A stretch of 33,773 nucleotides of DNA, taken from positions 1 to 33,773 of the forward strand of contig JAJFGD010000003.1 of NCBI GenBank assembly GCA_021776315.1. Reading direction: 5' to 3'. The notes under the pieces were generated by a model. The model had not been told where the DNA came from, searched no databases, and saw only the letters and a program-made list of their open reading frames with translations. Positions 27,317-33,773 of this stretch are shown piece by piece. The translations under genes and the position numbers were made by a program. Positions within the stretch are counted from its first letter, which is position 1, and every line of letters starts with the position of its first letter. The stretch comes from Hyphococcus sp. Its GTDB lineage: Bacteria > Pseudomonadota > Alphaproteobacteria > Caulobacterales > Parvularculaceae.

Positions 27317-28073
27317 ATAGCCCAATCTGATTCTCCGCGTACACTATTGCGAAAAAAAGGGCAGTTCCAAAGAGTAAGCGAAGCAAATTTAGAAAAGTAT
27401 CCCTGAGAATTTGCCGAGTCCTTATAGCAATTTCATACAAAAAACCGTGTCCTATAATTTTAAGCAATAAAGACGACTTGGGGGGAACTTGTAAGCGTTC
27501 GCTCGCAAACCCGTCCTCTTGACCAACTTCCATGTCCCCATCAACATGATCCCATTTCCACCGGACCGGCTTATCTCGCCCTCTTCCAATTTCCCACAAA
27601 ATCATATTCGTCACGAACAACAACCAAAAAGGGAATAGAGTAAATAAAAGAAAACTCCTTAAGATAAATTTCGGAAAGACTTCAGGTAGAAAAATTGCAC
27701 TCACCCAAGAAATCTGTTTCTCCTGCTTAGCCCTGTACGCTTGGGCAAATAGAATTTCATAAAAGAAATTCCAAAATGCAATTCCCCCAATGACGTAAAG
27801 ACTCAAAATGTCTTGTACAACCGAGGATAACGAAAACCATGGCGCAGGTGGCAACCACGTCAACCACTGGCCTACTAAGTTGATTAACCCCGTGAATGTC
27901 CAACCAAGCCCTGCGAAGGCGTAGTCACGCATCAAGCGGTAGACATCTAGGAAGCCGCCCGCAATGCCCTGCATGTAGGGAAACAACGGCCCTTGAAATG
28001 CACCATAAACCAGCGATGACAACGCCATAACACTGGCGAGTACGCCTAAGAAACCAAATGTTCGGCTAATCAT
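27315..28073 (-). CDS. Multi-pass membrane protein of the element, function unknown
   Basis: A 252-residue protein I do not recognise. I start it at ATG 28071-28073, behind a G-rich GGGGTGGGG; ATG 28095-28097 is possible but has no ribosome-binding site. Hydrophobic segments lie near 7-25, 45-72, 85-112, 137-163 and 222-246. A hydrophilic loop of about 165-215 holds GRGRDKPVRWKWDHVDGD. Many Trp, Phe and Leu residues suggest 4-5 membrane helices. It is transcribed divergently from the early operon and against int, the usual place for an accessory (moron-like) gene. Superinfection exclusion or a defence role is possible from position only; nothing in the sequence proves it. Confidence 0.75.
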   Translation of the reverse strand: MISRTFGFLGVLASVMALSSLVYGAFQGPLFPYMQGIAGGFLDVYRLMRDYAFAGLGWTFTGLINLVGQWLTWLPPAPWFSLSSVVQDILSLYVIGGIAFWNFFYEILFAQAYRAKQEKQISWVSAIFLPEVFPKFILRSFLLFTLFPFWLLFVTNMILWEIGRGRDKPVRWKWDHVDGDMEVGQEDGFASERLQVPPKSSLLLKIIGHGFLYEIAIRTRQILRDTFLNLLRLLFGTALFFAIVYAENQIGL

Positions 28074-28225
28074 AAAAACCCCACCCCTGCGCAACATTAG
28101 CAATTTATTCCGGAACAGGCAAAAATGTCTTTGGTGCTATTTTGCTAGAAAATCATGCTGTGTGACTGGTGTCAATTTCCACTCACTTTTTTCGCATTCT
28201 TTTTTCCGCGGTACCCTTTTACCTC

Positions 28226-28256
28226 TTGATTGAGCCGCTTCTTACCGTATTTATAC
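28226..28256 (+). promoter_or_regulatory. Weak candidate promoter of the early operon
   Basis: TTGATT (28226-28231) is followed by TATTTA (28248-28253, 16-bp spacing) or TTATAC (28251-28256, 19-bp spacing). This is the best promoter-like pair in the 211-bp divergent gap upstream of the small gene at 28285. The choice of -10 is uncertain. Confidence 0.3.
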
Positions 28257-28284
28257 GACCAAAGAATTATTAGTTGGTACAGGG

Positions 28285-28599
28285 ATGAAATTAAATAGTT
28301 ATTATAAAATTTGGAGCCTTTCAGAAGCATTCAGGAGCGGTCTCACGCCAATCAAAAACCGTGCTGACTATTATCGATTTTGCGAAAACGGTCACAAACA
28401 CGGTCTCAAGCCGCCGCCAAACCTGTCTGCGGAAGGTTGCCACAAGACAGTTTATGCAGGGCACTGGATGGAGCTTGGAAAGGCAATGCAAAAGCGCGAC
28501 TGCGCTTCACCCGAGTATCGAATGCCCACCGAAGAGGAGCAAATGGAAATAGCCATAAGTAACTTTGAAAACGAGGAAACAAAACGAAAGGAAGGATAA
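28285..28599 (+). CDS. Hypothetical small element protein with Cys/His residues
   Basis: A 104-residue protein of unknown function, first gene of the rightward early operon. It has three cysteines and several histidines (RFCENGHKHGL, EGCHKTVYAGHW, KRDCAS), so a small metal site is conceivable but no named zinc-finger pattern fits. The C-terminus is acidic and helical (TEEEQMEIAISNFENEETK). There is no membrane segment. The start is uncertain: only AGGG directly abutting ATG 28285 could serve as ribosome-binding site, and the next in-frame ATG is codon 61. The next gene begins 5 bp later. Confidence 0.6.
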   Translation: MKLNSYYKIWSLSEAFRSGLTPIKNRADYYRFCENGHKHGLKPPPNLSAEGCHKTVYAGHWMELGKAMQKRDCASPEYRMPTEEEQMEIAISNFENEETKRKEG

Positions 28600-28604
28600 A
28601 TACG

Positions 28605-28790
28605 ATGCATGAACTCGATGCGCGCGCATCAACGGCGGAATCTGTAATTTCACAACTTGATGAAAGTCAAATGCGCAAACTACTAACTTCAATAATTAAC
28701 TTCGCCTATGACCTACACACAAGTAAAAATTTCAAAGCAGCCCGTGAACTCCTTTCACGTATAAACAATGCAAATAAGGGAAACCAATAA
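28605..28790 (+). CDS. Hypothetical 61-residue element protein
   Basis: A short, mostly helical, soluble protein (TAESVISQLDESQMRKLLTS, FKAARELLSRINNANKGNQ). AGGA precedes ATG 28605. The stop TAA overlaps the ATG of the primase-polymerase gene (TAATG), so it is translationally coupled to it and may assist replication. No family is recognised. Its position, ribosome-binding site and coupling argue that it is real. Confidence 0.6.
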   Translation: MHELDARASTAESVISQLDESQMRKLLTSIINFAYDLHTSKNFKAARELLSRINNANKGNQ

Positions 28791-29935
28791 TGTCAGGGCG
28801 CTGTGAAACATCCCCTTTGCGTGAATTCGTTGACCAATGGGGACACCTGCCAATAAACATCTTGCCATGTGGTGGTCGTGACTGTGATTCAGGAAAATTA
28901 CCCGTTACCCTCGGGTCACTTAAAGCCAACGGAGAGCCCAAACGCTTTAAATGGGACCATTCAATTTTCAAGGGACAAACCGAGAATACTAAGCGCAAGC
29001 TCGCCTACAAATGGCCAGAAGCCAATGTGGGAATTATATGCGGTAAAGTCAGTGGCATCACAGTGATTGACGTCGATGACCAAGCCGACATCGAAAAGGC
29101 TATACAAACTTTTGGGGCAACGCCCTTGATGGTGCAGACCGTAAAAGGAACCCACCTTTACTATCGATTCAATGGTGAAAAATCCGAGACACTTACAAAA
29201 TACGGGTTAAGGGGCGAACTACAGGCCGATGGAAGGTACGTTATCGCGCCACCCAGCTTGCGGTATGATGTTGAGGGCAATTATCGCTTTGATCGTGGCG
29301 ACTATTCGCATTTAAATAGATTGCCTAAACTAAAGTTGCCAAAGGCAAAGCAAGAAACGAAGGCAAAATACAGTGCCAATAATCCCGCGCCAGAAGGCTT
29401 TCGTACGAATCACATGTTCTTGAGCTTGAAAGACGAATTTCCCTATTGCGACAGTCTGGATGACTTAGAGGATAGAGCACTCACAATTCGCGAAAACGAA
29501 ACGAAATATGATCTAGGTCATCCATTTACAGAAAAAGATGCAATCTCTCAGGCGCGAAGTGTTTGGGATAAAGGGCAAGCTGGCCACCTATTTTTCCGCG
29601 GTGATCCAAAAGGCTATATTTTGAGAAATGCCAGTGCGGTTGACTATTTATTTGATTTTTCGCTGCAAGATGAAAAAGGCAAGAAAACCTGCTCTAACAT
29701 CGCATTTGCTGCTATGGCGTTATATATCAAGCTTGTTTCGCAGTGGAGTAGACGTGATCCATACGGCAATCCAGAGCGGTTCTACATATGCGCAAAGCCA
29801 ATGGCCAATAAAACACTTGGGTGCTCAGAAAATACTATCCGCAAAGCGACTAAGCTATTGATTGACGCAGGAGCTATAATGCGGGTACACAAAGGTACAG
29901 GGCCGGGTAACCCTTCGGTATACGTATTTTCATAA
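28790..29935 (+). CDS. Primase-polymerase replication protein with C-terminal winged helix
   Basis: A 381-residue protein. Its N-terminal half (about 15-190) is a bifunctional primase/polymerase (Prim-Pol, archaeo-eukaryotic primase superfamily) domain. The catalytic Asp94-Val-Asp96 lies in TVIDVDDQ, the nucleotide-binding His122 in VKGTHLYYRF, and the third acidic residue in the GELQADGRYVIAPPS segment. There is no helicase domain. The C-terminus (about 325-381, NKTLGCSENTIRKATKLLID) is a winged helix that could bind the origin. The protein would start replication of the excised element, with host helicase recruited separately. The noncoding region just downstream is the likely origin. Similar primases are common in phage satellites and small prophages. 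Confidence 0.88.
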   Translation: MSGRCETSPLREFVDQWGHLPINILPCGGRDCDSGKLPVTLGSLKANGEPKRFKWDHSIFKGQTENTKRKLAYKWPEANVGIICGKVSGITVIDVDDQADIEKAIQTFGATPLMVQTVKGTHLYYRFNGEKSETLTKYGLRGELQADGRYVIAPPSLRYDVEGNYRFDRGDYSHLNRLPKLKLPKAKQETKAKYSANNPAPEGFRTNHMFLSLKDEFPYCDSLDDLEDRALTIRENETKYDLGHPFTEKDAISQARSVWDKGQAGHLFFRGDPKGYILRNASAVDYLFDFSLQDEKGKKTCSNIAFAAMALYIKLVSQWSRRDPYGNPERFYICAKPMANKTLGCSENTIRKATKLLIDAGAIMRVHKGTGPGNPSVYVFS

Positions 29936-30093
29936 TGACAAAATTGTGACTGATATTATCCGTGTAATGACAATACTAATAATACTATATATATAACAGT
30001 ATATAGCCAGATTAGCCCCAGCATAGCTTGGTGAGAAATTTTTCATAAATGCCCTTTTGTGTGGTCTGATTTCAAAAATTTCCAGCCAAAAAA

Positions 30094-30169
30094 AACCAAT
30101 GCCCTTTGGACACTGGCGGGAACCGTCTATCGCCGCTTCGCCGCCTGTAGCAGCAAGCTGCCATTGGTT
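30094..30169. repeat. Nested inverted repeats, candidate origin hairpins
   Basis: Outer arms AACCAATG (30094-30101) and CATTGGTT (30162-30169) are exactly complementary. Inside, GGCGG near 30115 can pair with CCGCC (30141-30145), and CAGCAAGCTG (30151-30160) is a perfect small hairpin. CCCTTTGG occurs twice (30102-30109 and 30170-30177) as a direct repeat flanking the structure. Confidence 0.6.
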
Positions 30170-30211
30170 CCCTTTGGCTGAAGACGAAACATCACAGAGC
30201 CAACACAACCA

Positions 30212-30240
30212 TTGCATTTTCACAAAAATTACTGTATAAT
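30212..30240 (+). promoter_or_regulatory. Strong promoter of the terminase operon
   Basis: TTGCAT (30212-30217), a 17-bp spacer and TATAAT (30235-30240) give a near-consensus sigma70 promoter. Transcription would start near 30247 and leave a leader of about 275 nt before the gene at 30522. Confidence 0.7.
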
Positions 30241-30521
30241 GTTCGTATACGGATGGTAGCTGTTTCTTCTAAGTAATTATTTCCTGAGTGGCAGCAAGTG
30301 CTAAACGCCGTAGATTAAACTAATTCAGGCGTAGCTAGGTATTGATAGCAGTGTAGCTATTTTGGCTATAACTCATTGTTTTTATTTGAGCGCTCGTCAC
30401 TCATCCTGAAAGGGTTTTAGGCGTTAGAGCTGAACCCGTGCCCTCAAAATTCCAAAACACCAGAGACGCGCCTCCGACCCATAGCGCTACTATGCTATTT
30501 AACAGTTTATGAGTTTTAAAA

Positions 30522-31265
30522 ATGATTATTGATCAAAAAGATTCCAACCAAAAAGTCTTCCAAGTTACAGACGACCTCAACCAAATCACCGCAAGTGATT
30601 TTCGGGCTGGTTATGTACCACCAGAACTTGCTGTTTCAGACCATCCAGCCGTTTCTGCTGTTGCAACGCATATCAGCCGACCAAAGTTCATCATGGAAGG
30701 CCTGAAACGGTATGAGCGAGACCAGCGCGATTTTGACTTGGGCACGGAAGATACAAAACGCCACAGATTGCGAACGGTCGCCAATGCACATTGTGCCCCA
30801 GTACTGCACGAGATGAAAGAAGCTCTCAAGGTTGCTCAATCTAAGTTTGATCAATTGGAGGCAAAGCGAAAGCAGGCGTATGAGGCACCTAGAGTCGAAG
30901 TTGCGCAACGCCTTAATCAAATCAGAAACGAATTACAGTCGATGGATTCTGAGTCGCGTATACATCACATCGCGCGTGCATTGCGAGAAAACGACAACGA
31001 CACCATCGCGGCTATTGCTGCCTATCCTCAAAACGAAAATGTTTGCCCCAAGGCCTATTATTGGCAGGCAAGCCACGCTCATGAGGCTAACCATATGGGG
31101 CCAGATTCTTTAGTCCATCAAGACCTTGTTGCAGCCATAAACGGTTTAGAACGCTCAATAGAGTCCTTCGAGGTTGAGGCCGCGTTTTTTGGGGCTGGTG
31201 AAAATGATGCAGGCGAGGCGATCTATAACGCCGCAATAAATGCAGACTTCGAAGGGGGCAACTAA
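30522..31265 (+). CDS. Hypothetical element protein upstream of terminase
   Basis: A 247-residue soluble protein of unknown function. Residues about 95-155 form a helical, coiled-coil-like segment (LHEMKEALKVAQSKFDQLEA, VAQRLNQIRNELQSMDSESR). The N-terminal part is acidic and polar, and the C-terminus (LVHQDLVAAINGLERSIESF) is helical again. There is no membrane segment or enzyme motif. No good ribosome-binding site precedes ATG 30522, although the promoter and long leader point to this start. The stop overlaps the next ATG (TAATG). Similar genes sit ahead of terminases in tailed phages, but I cannot name a family. Confidence 0.65.
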   Translation: MIIDQKDSNQKVFQVTDDLNQITASDFRAGYVPPELAVSDHPAVSAVATHISRPKFIMEGLKRYERDQRDFDLGTEDTKRHRLRTVANAHCAPVLHEMKEALKVAQSKFDQLEAKRKQAYEAPRVEVAQRLNQIRNELQSMDSESRIHHIARALRENDNDTIAAIAAYPQNENVCPKAYYWQASHAHEANHMGPDSLVHQDLVAAINGLERSIESFEVEAAFFGAGENDAGEAIYNAAINADFEGGN

Positions 31266-31753
31266 TGCGTACTAATAAGATCATTCAAAACGGAGACGAA
31301 GCCAAGATTGCGGCCTTAATCGGTGAGGGGCTTTCTCTTCGGGAATTAGAAGATTGCACGCCATATACTTTCGGAGAACTTAGAACATTTCGCTCGCATG
31401 TCCTTAACGAAAAAGCTGCGAAGTCACTGGAAGTTGAATCTGGTGATTTTGTTCAAGAACTCGTCAATCAAAATTGTCGCCTAAAGACTCTACTTCAAAA
31501 CCACAAGCCGCGTGAAATCGAAACAACCCTCCGTATAGAGCAACGGCTAGGTGAAAACACAAAAGCATTAATCAGCCTACAGAAGGAAAAACTCTTAGAA
31601 GAACGCCAGAATGAAGAAAATGCAGAAAGCGCTCAAATTGGCGCGCTGGTCGCCAGTGTTCAAGCGGCCACTGAGGATTGCAAACAGTGCCGAAACTCCA
31701 TCAGAGAGGCGCTGAAGCCCCTTATTGAGGCGAATACTCATGACACAGAGTAA
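31265..31753 (+). CDS. Putative small terminase subunit
   Basis: A 162-residue protein placed directly before the large terminase. The N-terminus (AKIAALIGEGLSLRELEDCT) has a helix-turn-helix look, and residues 60-155 are a long coiled-coil region (TLRIEQRLGENTKALISLQK) with a CKQC pair near 139-142. A DNA-binding head with an oligomerising coil and this position fit small terminase subunits (TerS), which recognise the packaging site. Sequence evidence is indirect, so an unrelated phage protein remains possible. It overlaps the preceding stop (TAATG) and shares 14 nt with the next gene. Confidence 0.55.
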   Translation: MRTNKIIQNGDEAKIAALIGEGLSLRELEDCTPYTFGELRTFRSHVLNEKAAKSLEVESGDFVQELVNQNCRLKTLLQNHKPREIETTLRIEQRLGENTKALISLQKEKLLEERQNEENAESAQIGALVASVQAATEDCKQCRNSIREALKPLIEANTHDTE

Positions 31754-32546
31754 GGACGGATATCAGGCACTGGATAGGGCACTACAGAGGGATTTCTTCT
31801 TTAAGCAAAACAATTTGGTACCACTTCGATTTCAATTGGATTTGATGGAATTGGAACACGATGATTATCTCATCTTATGCAGTAGGAGATCAGGTAAGAC
31901 ATTTTCAGCCGCAGCATTGGCGGCACATCGGGCGTTAAATTATCCGGGTACTGATGTGCTATTCTGTTCGCCGACCGAACAACAAGCTAGAGAAACCATT
32001 AGAATCTGTAAGAATTTGATAATCGGTGCTTCTTGTGGTGCTGAAATCAGAAACTTCTACAACCTAGAGATTCAGTGTAAGAATAATTCCCGCATTTTGG
32101 GGGTGCAAACACAGCGCCCAGACAATTTGCGCGGTAAGGGGGCCAATGTCATCATTTTTGACGAAGCGGCCACAATATCCAATGAAGCATTTCAAACTTT
32201 GCTTCCTGTGTTGTCGGCAACAGAAAGGCCAAAATTCATTGCGTTGACCACTGCTAAAGGCAAGTCAGGTTGGTTCTATGATTTGTGGACAGATGAAACA
32301 GAAGAGGCGGTTAAGATCAAACTGACTGCGCTTGAGACTCCGCATATTTCAAAAGAGTTTCTCGAAAAAGCAAAGAAACGCATGAGTCCGACAACTTTTG
32401 AAAGGGAATACTTGTGTGAGTTTGGAGCGTCTGAATCTAGCTTCATTCCACAGCAAATTATTGACGATACTTTTCAGCCATTGGGCAATCTGGCAAATCA
32501 GGAGGATGCATGGACATTTCGCGAGTCGTTCACCATAGCAATATAA
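31740..32546 (+). CDS. Terminase large subunit, ATPase part (split gene)
   Basis: A 268-residue terminase ATPase (TerL motor). Walker A is SRRSGKT at 48-54 and Walker B is VIIFDE at 137-142. TTAKGKSGWFYD carries the coupling motif and FEREYLCEFGAS marks the end of the ATPase domain in intact TerL proteins. The reading frame then ends at TAA 32544-32546, before any nuclease motif. ATG 31740 with GAGG upstream overlaps the putative TerS gene. An intact TerL would continue into an RNase H-like nuclease; here that lies in the -1 frame as the next ORF, overlapping by 37 nt. Confidence 0.88.
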   Translation: MTQSKDGYQALDRALQRDFFFKQNNLVPLRFQLDLMELEHDDYLILCSRRSGKTFSAAALAAHRALNYPGTDVLFCSPTEQQARETIRICKNLIIGASCGAEIRNFYNLEIQCKNNSRILGVQTQRPDNLRGKGANVIIFDEAATISNEAFQTLLPVLSATERPKFIALTTAKGKSGWFYDLWTDETEEAVKIKLTALETPHISKEFLEKAKKRMSPTTFEREYLCEFGASESSFIPQQIIDDTFQPLGNLANQEDAWTFRESFTIAI

Positions 32547-33196
32547 TAGACTTAGGCCCTGACTTTGATCTATTGCAGAATCCACCTGTGCAGTTTTCGT
32601 TTTTCATCGGAGTCGATATTGGTAAAGCGCAAGACTCAACTGTCATCACAACAATTCAACGGAAAGATGTGAACTTTAAAAAAGTAAAGTATACAGAATA
32701 TAGTGTTCTCGATATTGTTAAGCTACCAAAAAAAGTAGACTTCGTAAAACAAGCACAACAAATTGCTGACTACTTAAGAAAAACAAACTTCAAAAATCAT
32801 TCATATGAATGTTGCGTTGATGCTAGCGGTGTTGGTGCGCCTGTTTGTGATTTCATCAAGAGTGAACATCCGGACGTTAAGATAAGACCAATTCATATAG
32901 TTTCAGGCGAAGGCAAAAAATACAATCGTTACAGTAGAAACTATCTGATCAATATGGTTCGAAACTGGATGGGCAAATCCAACTTTAAAATATCATCTGA
33001 CCTTGAAGAAGCTGATGAATTGAAGCGACAAATTGAAACGATTGAAGAAATCGAAACACAAGCGGGAAATATTCTCCTAAAGACTCAAACACAACATGAC
33101 GATCATTTGATGAGCCTCGCGCTTGCTTTAATCGAGCTTAACATAAAAGACAGAATTAGAGGCGGCACAACCGATTACCTTTTTTCACACCTCTAA
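32510..33196 (+). CDS. Terminase large subunit, nuclease part (split gene)
   Basis: A 228-residue RNase H-like nuclease that matches the C-terminal half of TerL. The acidic metal ligands are Asp36 in FFIGVDIGKAQDSTV, Asp104 in CCVDASGVGAP, and Asp197/Asp198 in QHDDHLMSLALA. It starts at ATG 32510, four bases after a perfect AGGAGG (32500-32505), so it can be translated alone. It overlaps the ATPase ORF in another frame (-1). Either this is a natural two-subunit terminase or a frameshift has been followed by reinitiation. It would cut concatemeric DNA during packaging. Confidence 0.85.
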   Translation: MDISRVVHHSNIIDLGPDFDLLQNPPVQFSFFIGVDIGKAQDSTVITTIQRKDVNFKKVKYTEYSVLDIVKLPKKVDFVKQAQQIADYLRKTNFKNHSYECCVDASGVGAPVCDFIKSEHPDVKIRPIHIVSGEGKKYNRYSRNYLINMVRNWMGKSNFKISSDLEEADELKRQIETIEEIETQAGNILLKTQTQHDDHLMSLALALIELNIKDRIRGGTTDYLFSHL

Positions 33197-33293
33197 AGGG
33201 CTTTTACCATTTCTGGCAGTGCCTAAAACTGGCTTCAACGGCTGCTTTTCGCCAAGAGCGGCGCTCAATAATCATTTGCTTGCCATGCATACG

Positions 33294-33318
33294 AAAAAAC
33301 CCCGCACAAATGGCGGGG
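33294..33318 (-). terminator. Terminator of the exported-protein gene
   Basis: On the minus strand CCCCGC (complement of 33313-33318) pairs with GCGGGG (complement of 33300-33305) and is followed by six T (complement of 33294-33299). It ends leftward transcription and could also weakly stop the terminase transcript coming from the other side. Confidence 0.85.
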
Positions 33319-33343
33319 CTTTAGACGGTGAAACACATCTTGT

Positions 33344-33751
33344 TTAGTTGGATGTATTCGACCGACTTGAGTTGATGCTTACGGTGCTCACAACCTCACC
33401 ATAGTTGTCCATTAAGTCAGCCTTCATTTCAGCAAGGGCACTGTCAACGAGACTTTCATAAGCGTCACTGGACATTTCTGTCGCTGATGTCGTGAGGTCA
33501 AAAGACAATGCATATGTATATTGCGTGCCCGGTGTTTTCTCGGGGGCGATGTTAAAGTTGTTTGAACGCCCTGAATTGATACTAACGACCGAAACCTTTG
33601 GTGCTTCTTTCGGCGGTTTCTCGGCCTCAGATACTTCAGTCGGCTTTTTGAGTTTCTTTGGCTTCTTTTCATCCTCTGCGGAGGCGGTAACCCCAGCAAA
33701 TAACAAGGCAACAGCAGAGGCCGTCAGTGTAAGTGCAATATGTTTTTTCAT
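33344..33751 (-). CDS. Small exported protein with a duplicated VSINS-RSN motif
   Basis: A 135-residue protein with a clear signal peptide (cleavage after TASA, near residue 25), then a Lys/Glu/Pro-rich stretch (27-52). A 15-residue motif, VSVVSINSGRSNNFN, at 53-67 recurs as VSTVSINSSRSNTSN at the very C-terminus (121-135). Between them is a small soluble domain (YTYALSFDLTTSATEMSSDA). It contains no cysteine. I know no family for it. It would be periplasmic or secreted. It is transcribed against the terminase operon with its own terminator, like a lysogenic-conversion (moron) gene. GGTGGATGG precedes the ATG. Confidence 0.7.
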   Translation of the reverse strand: MKKHIALTLTASAVALLFAGVTASAEDEKKPKKLKKPTEVSEAEKPPKEAPKVSVVSINSGRSNNFNIAPEKTPGTQYTYALSFDLTTSATEMSSDAYESLVDSALAEMKADLMDNYGEVVSTVSINSSRSNTSN

Positions 33752-33773
33752 GTTCCATCCACCTTTCCTAGAT

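Larger units (their letters stand above)
29936..30521. other. 586-bp noncoding region: candidate replication origin plus promoter and leader
   Basis: No convincing gene is present on either strand. In order, it holds an AT-rich segment at 29972-30006 whose CTATATA (29985-29991) and TATATAG (30000-30006) form an inverted repeat, a GC-rich multi-stem structure at 30094-30169, a strong promoter at 30212-30240, and a structured leader up to the next gene. An AT-rich unwinding zone next to foldable DNA, directly behind a primase-polymerase gene, is the typical arrangement of an element origin. Origin function is inferred. Confidence 0.5.
25499..33773. mobile_element. Integrated prophage or phage-satellite element, left part only
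   Basis: From the intergenic region beside the alpha/beta hydrolase onward, gene content changes abruptly to tyrosine integrase, small unknown genes, primase-polymerase, origin-like DNA and terminase, with visibly more A/T-rich codons (AAA, AAT, ATT) and poly-A/T spacers. The left boundary must lie between 25499 and 25697. No tRNA gene or recognisable attachment core can be identified because the right end is outside the window. Terminase genes argue for a phage-packaged element; the lack of portal and capsid genes next to them leaves full prophage, satellite or decayed prophage open. Confidence 0.8.

Noticed and set aside
32500-32546. Programmed -1 frameshift joining the two terminase parts
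   Set aside because: There is no slippery heptamer or clear downstream structure; the AGGAGG before ATG 32510 explains the second ORF better.
1-33773. CRISPR array, rRNA genes or insertion sequences
   Set aside because: No regularly spaced repeats, ribosomal RNA signatures or transposase motifs were seen on either strand.

Overview
The window is a moderate-GC Alphaproteobacterium chromosome (about 1-25500) followed by the left part of an integrated mobile element (about 25500 to the window end). Alphaproteobacterial signs are the ChvI/ChvG two-component pair next to an EIIA-Man/HPr phosphotransfer pair, the BCP peroxiredoxin-DUF455 couple, the LytM-peptidase/bactofilin couple, and tyrS beside anmK. 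I would guess a marine Caulobacterales/Maricaulales/Parvularculales-like lineage, but the window alone does not fix the order.

Host part, left to right. A nitrilase-type hydrolase (minus strand) is cut by the window start. A small orphan membrane protein (plus) ends at a hairpin it shares with a bactofilin. A morphogenesis operon on the minus strand holds a LytM/M23 peptidase overlapping the bactofilin. A coupled bcp-DUF455 pair follows, then a long AsmA-like envelope gene split by one in-frame TGA. tyrS (minus) and anmK (plus) diverge. A mini-ORF with a 12-nt match to the 16S 3' end lies behind anmK. A FecA-like TonB-dependent receptor carries a Fur/Mur-type palindrome in its promoter region. 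A pterin dehydratase is followed by chvI-chvG-EIIA-HPr; the hprK gene usual in this cluster is missing. An RND pump and its adaptor come next (minus). Upstream of them is a BlaI-type repressor translationally coupled to an unusual M56-M23-coiled-coil membrane protein, with a promoter that can be read base by base and is covered by two BlaI-like operators. A small alpha/beta hydrolase is the last host gene.

Mobile element. A complete tyrosine recombinase comes first, then a candidate small RNA with its own extended -10 promoter and terminator, a divergent membrane protein, two small genes, a primase-polymerase with a C-terminal winged helix, and a 586-bp structured AT-rich noncoding region that is the best origin candidate. 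A strong promoter with a roughly 275-nt leader then drives an operon of an unknown protein, a likely small terminase subunit, and a large terminase split into separate ATPase and nuclease ORFs. No portal or capsid gene follows; instead a convergent gene encodes a small exported protein with a repeated motif. This fits a prophage or a phage satellite whose right end lies beyond the window.

Much of the host part concerns the envelope: peptidoglycan remodelling (LytM, bactofilin, anmK, M56-M23), outer-membrane transport (TonB receptor, AsmA-like protein), envelope stress signalling (ChvIG) and efflux (RND). All functions are read from sequence motifs; no database search was possible.
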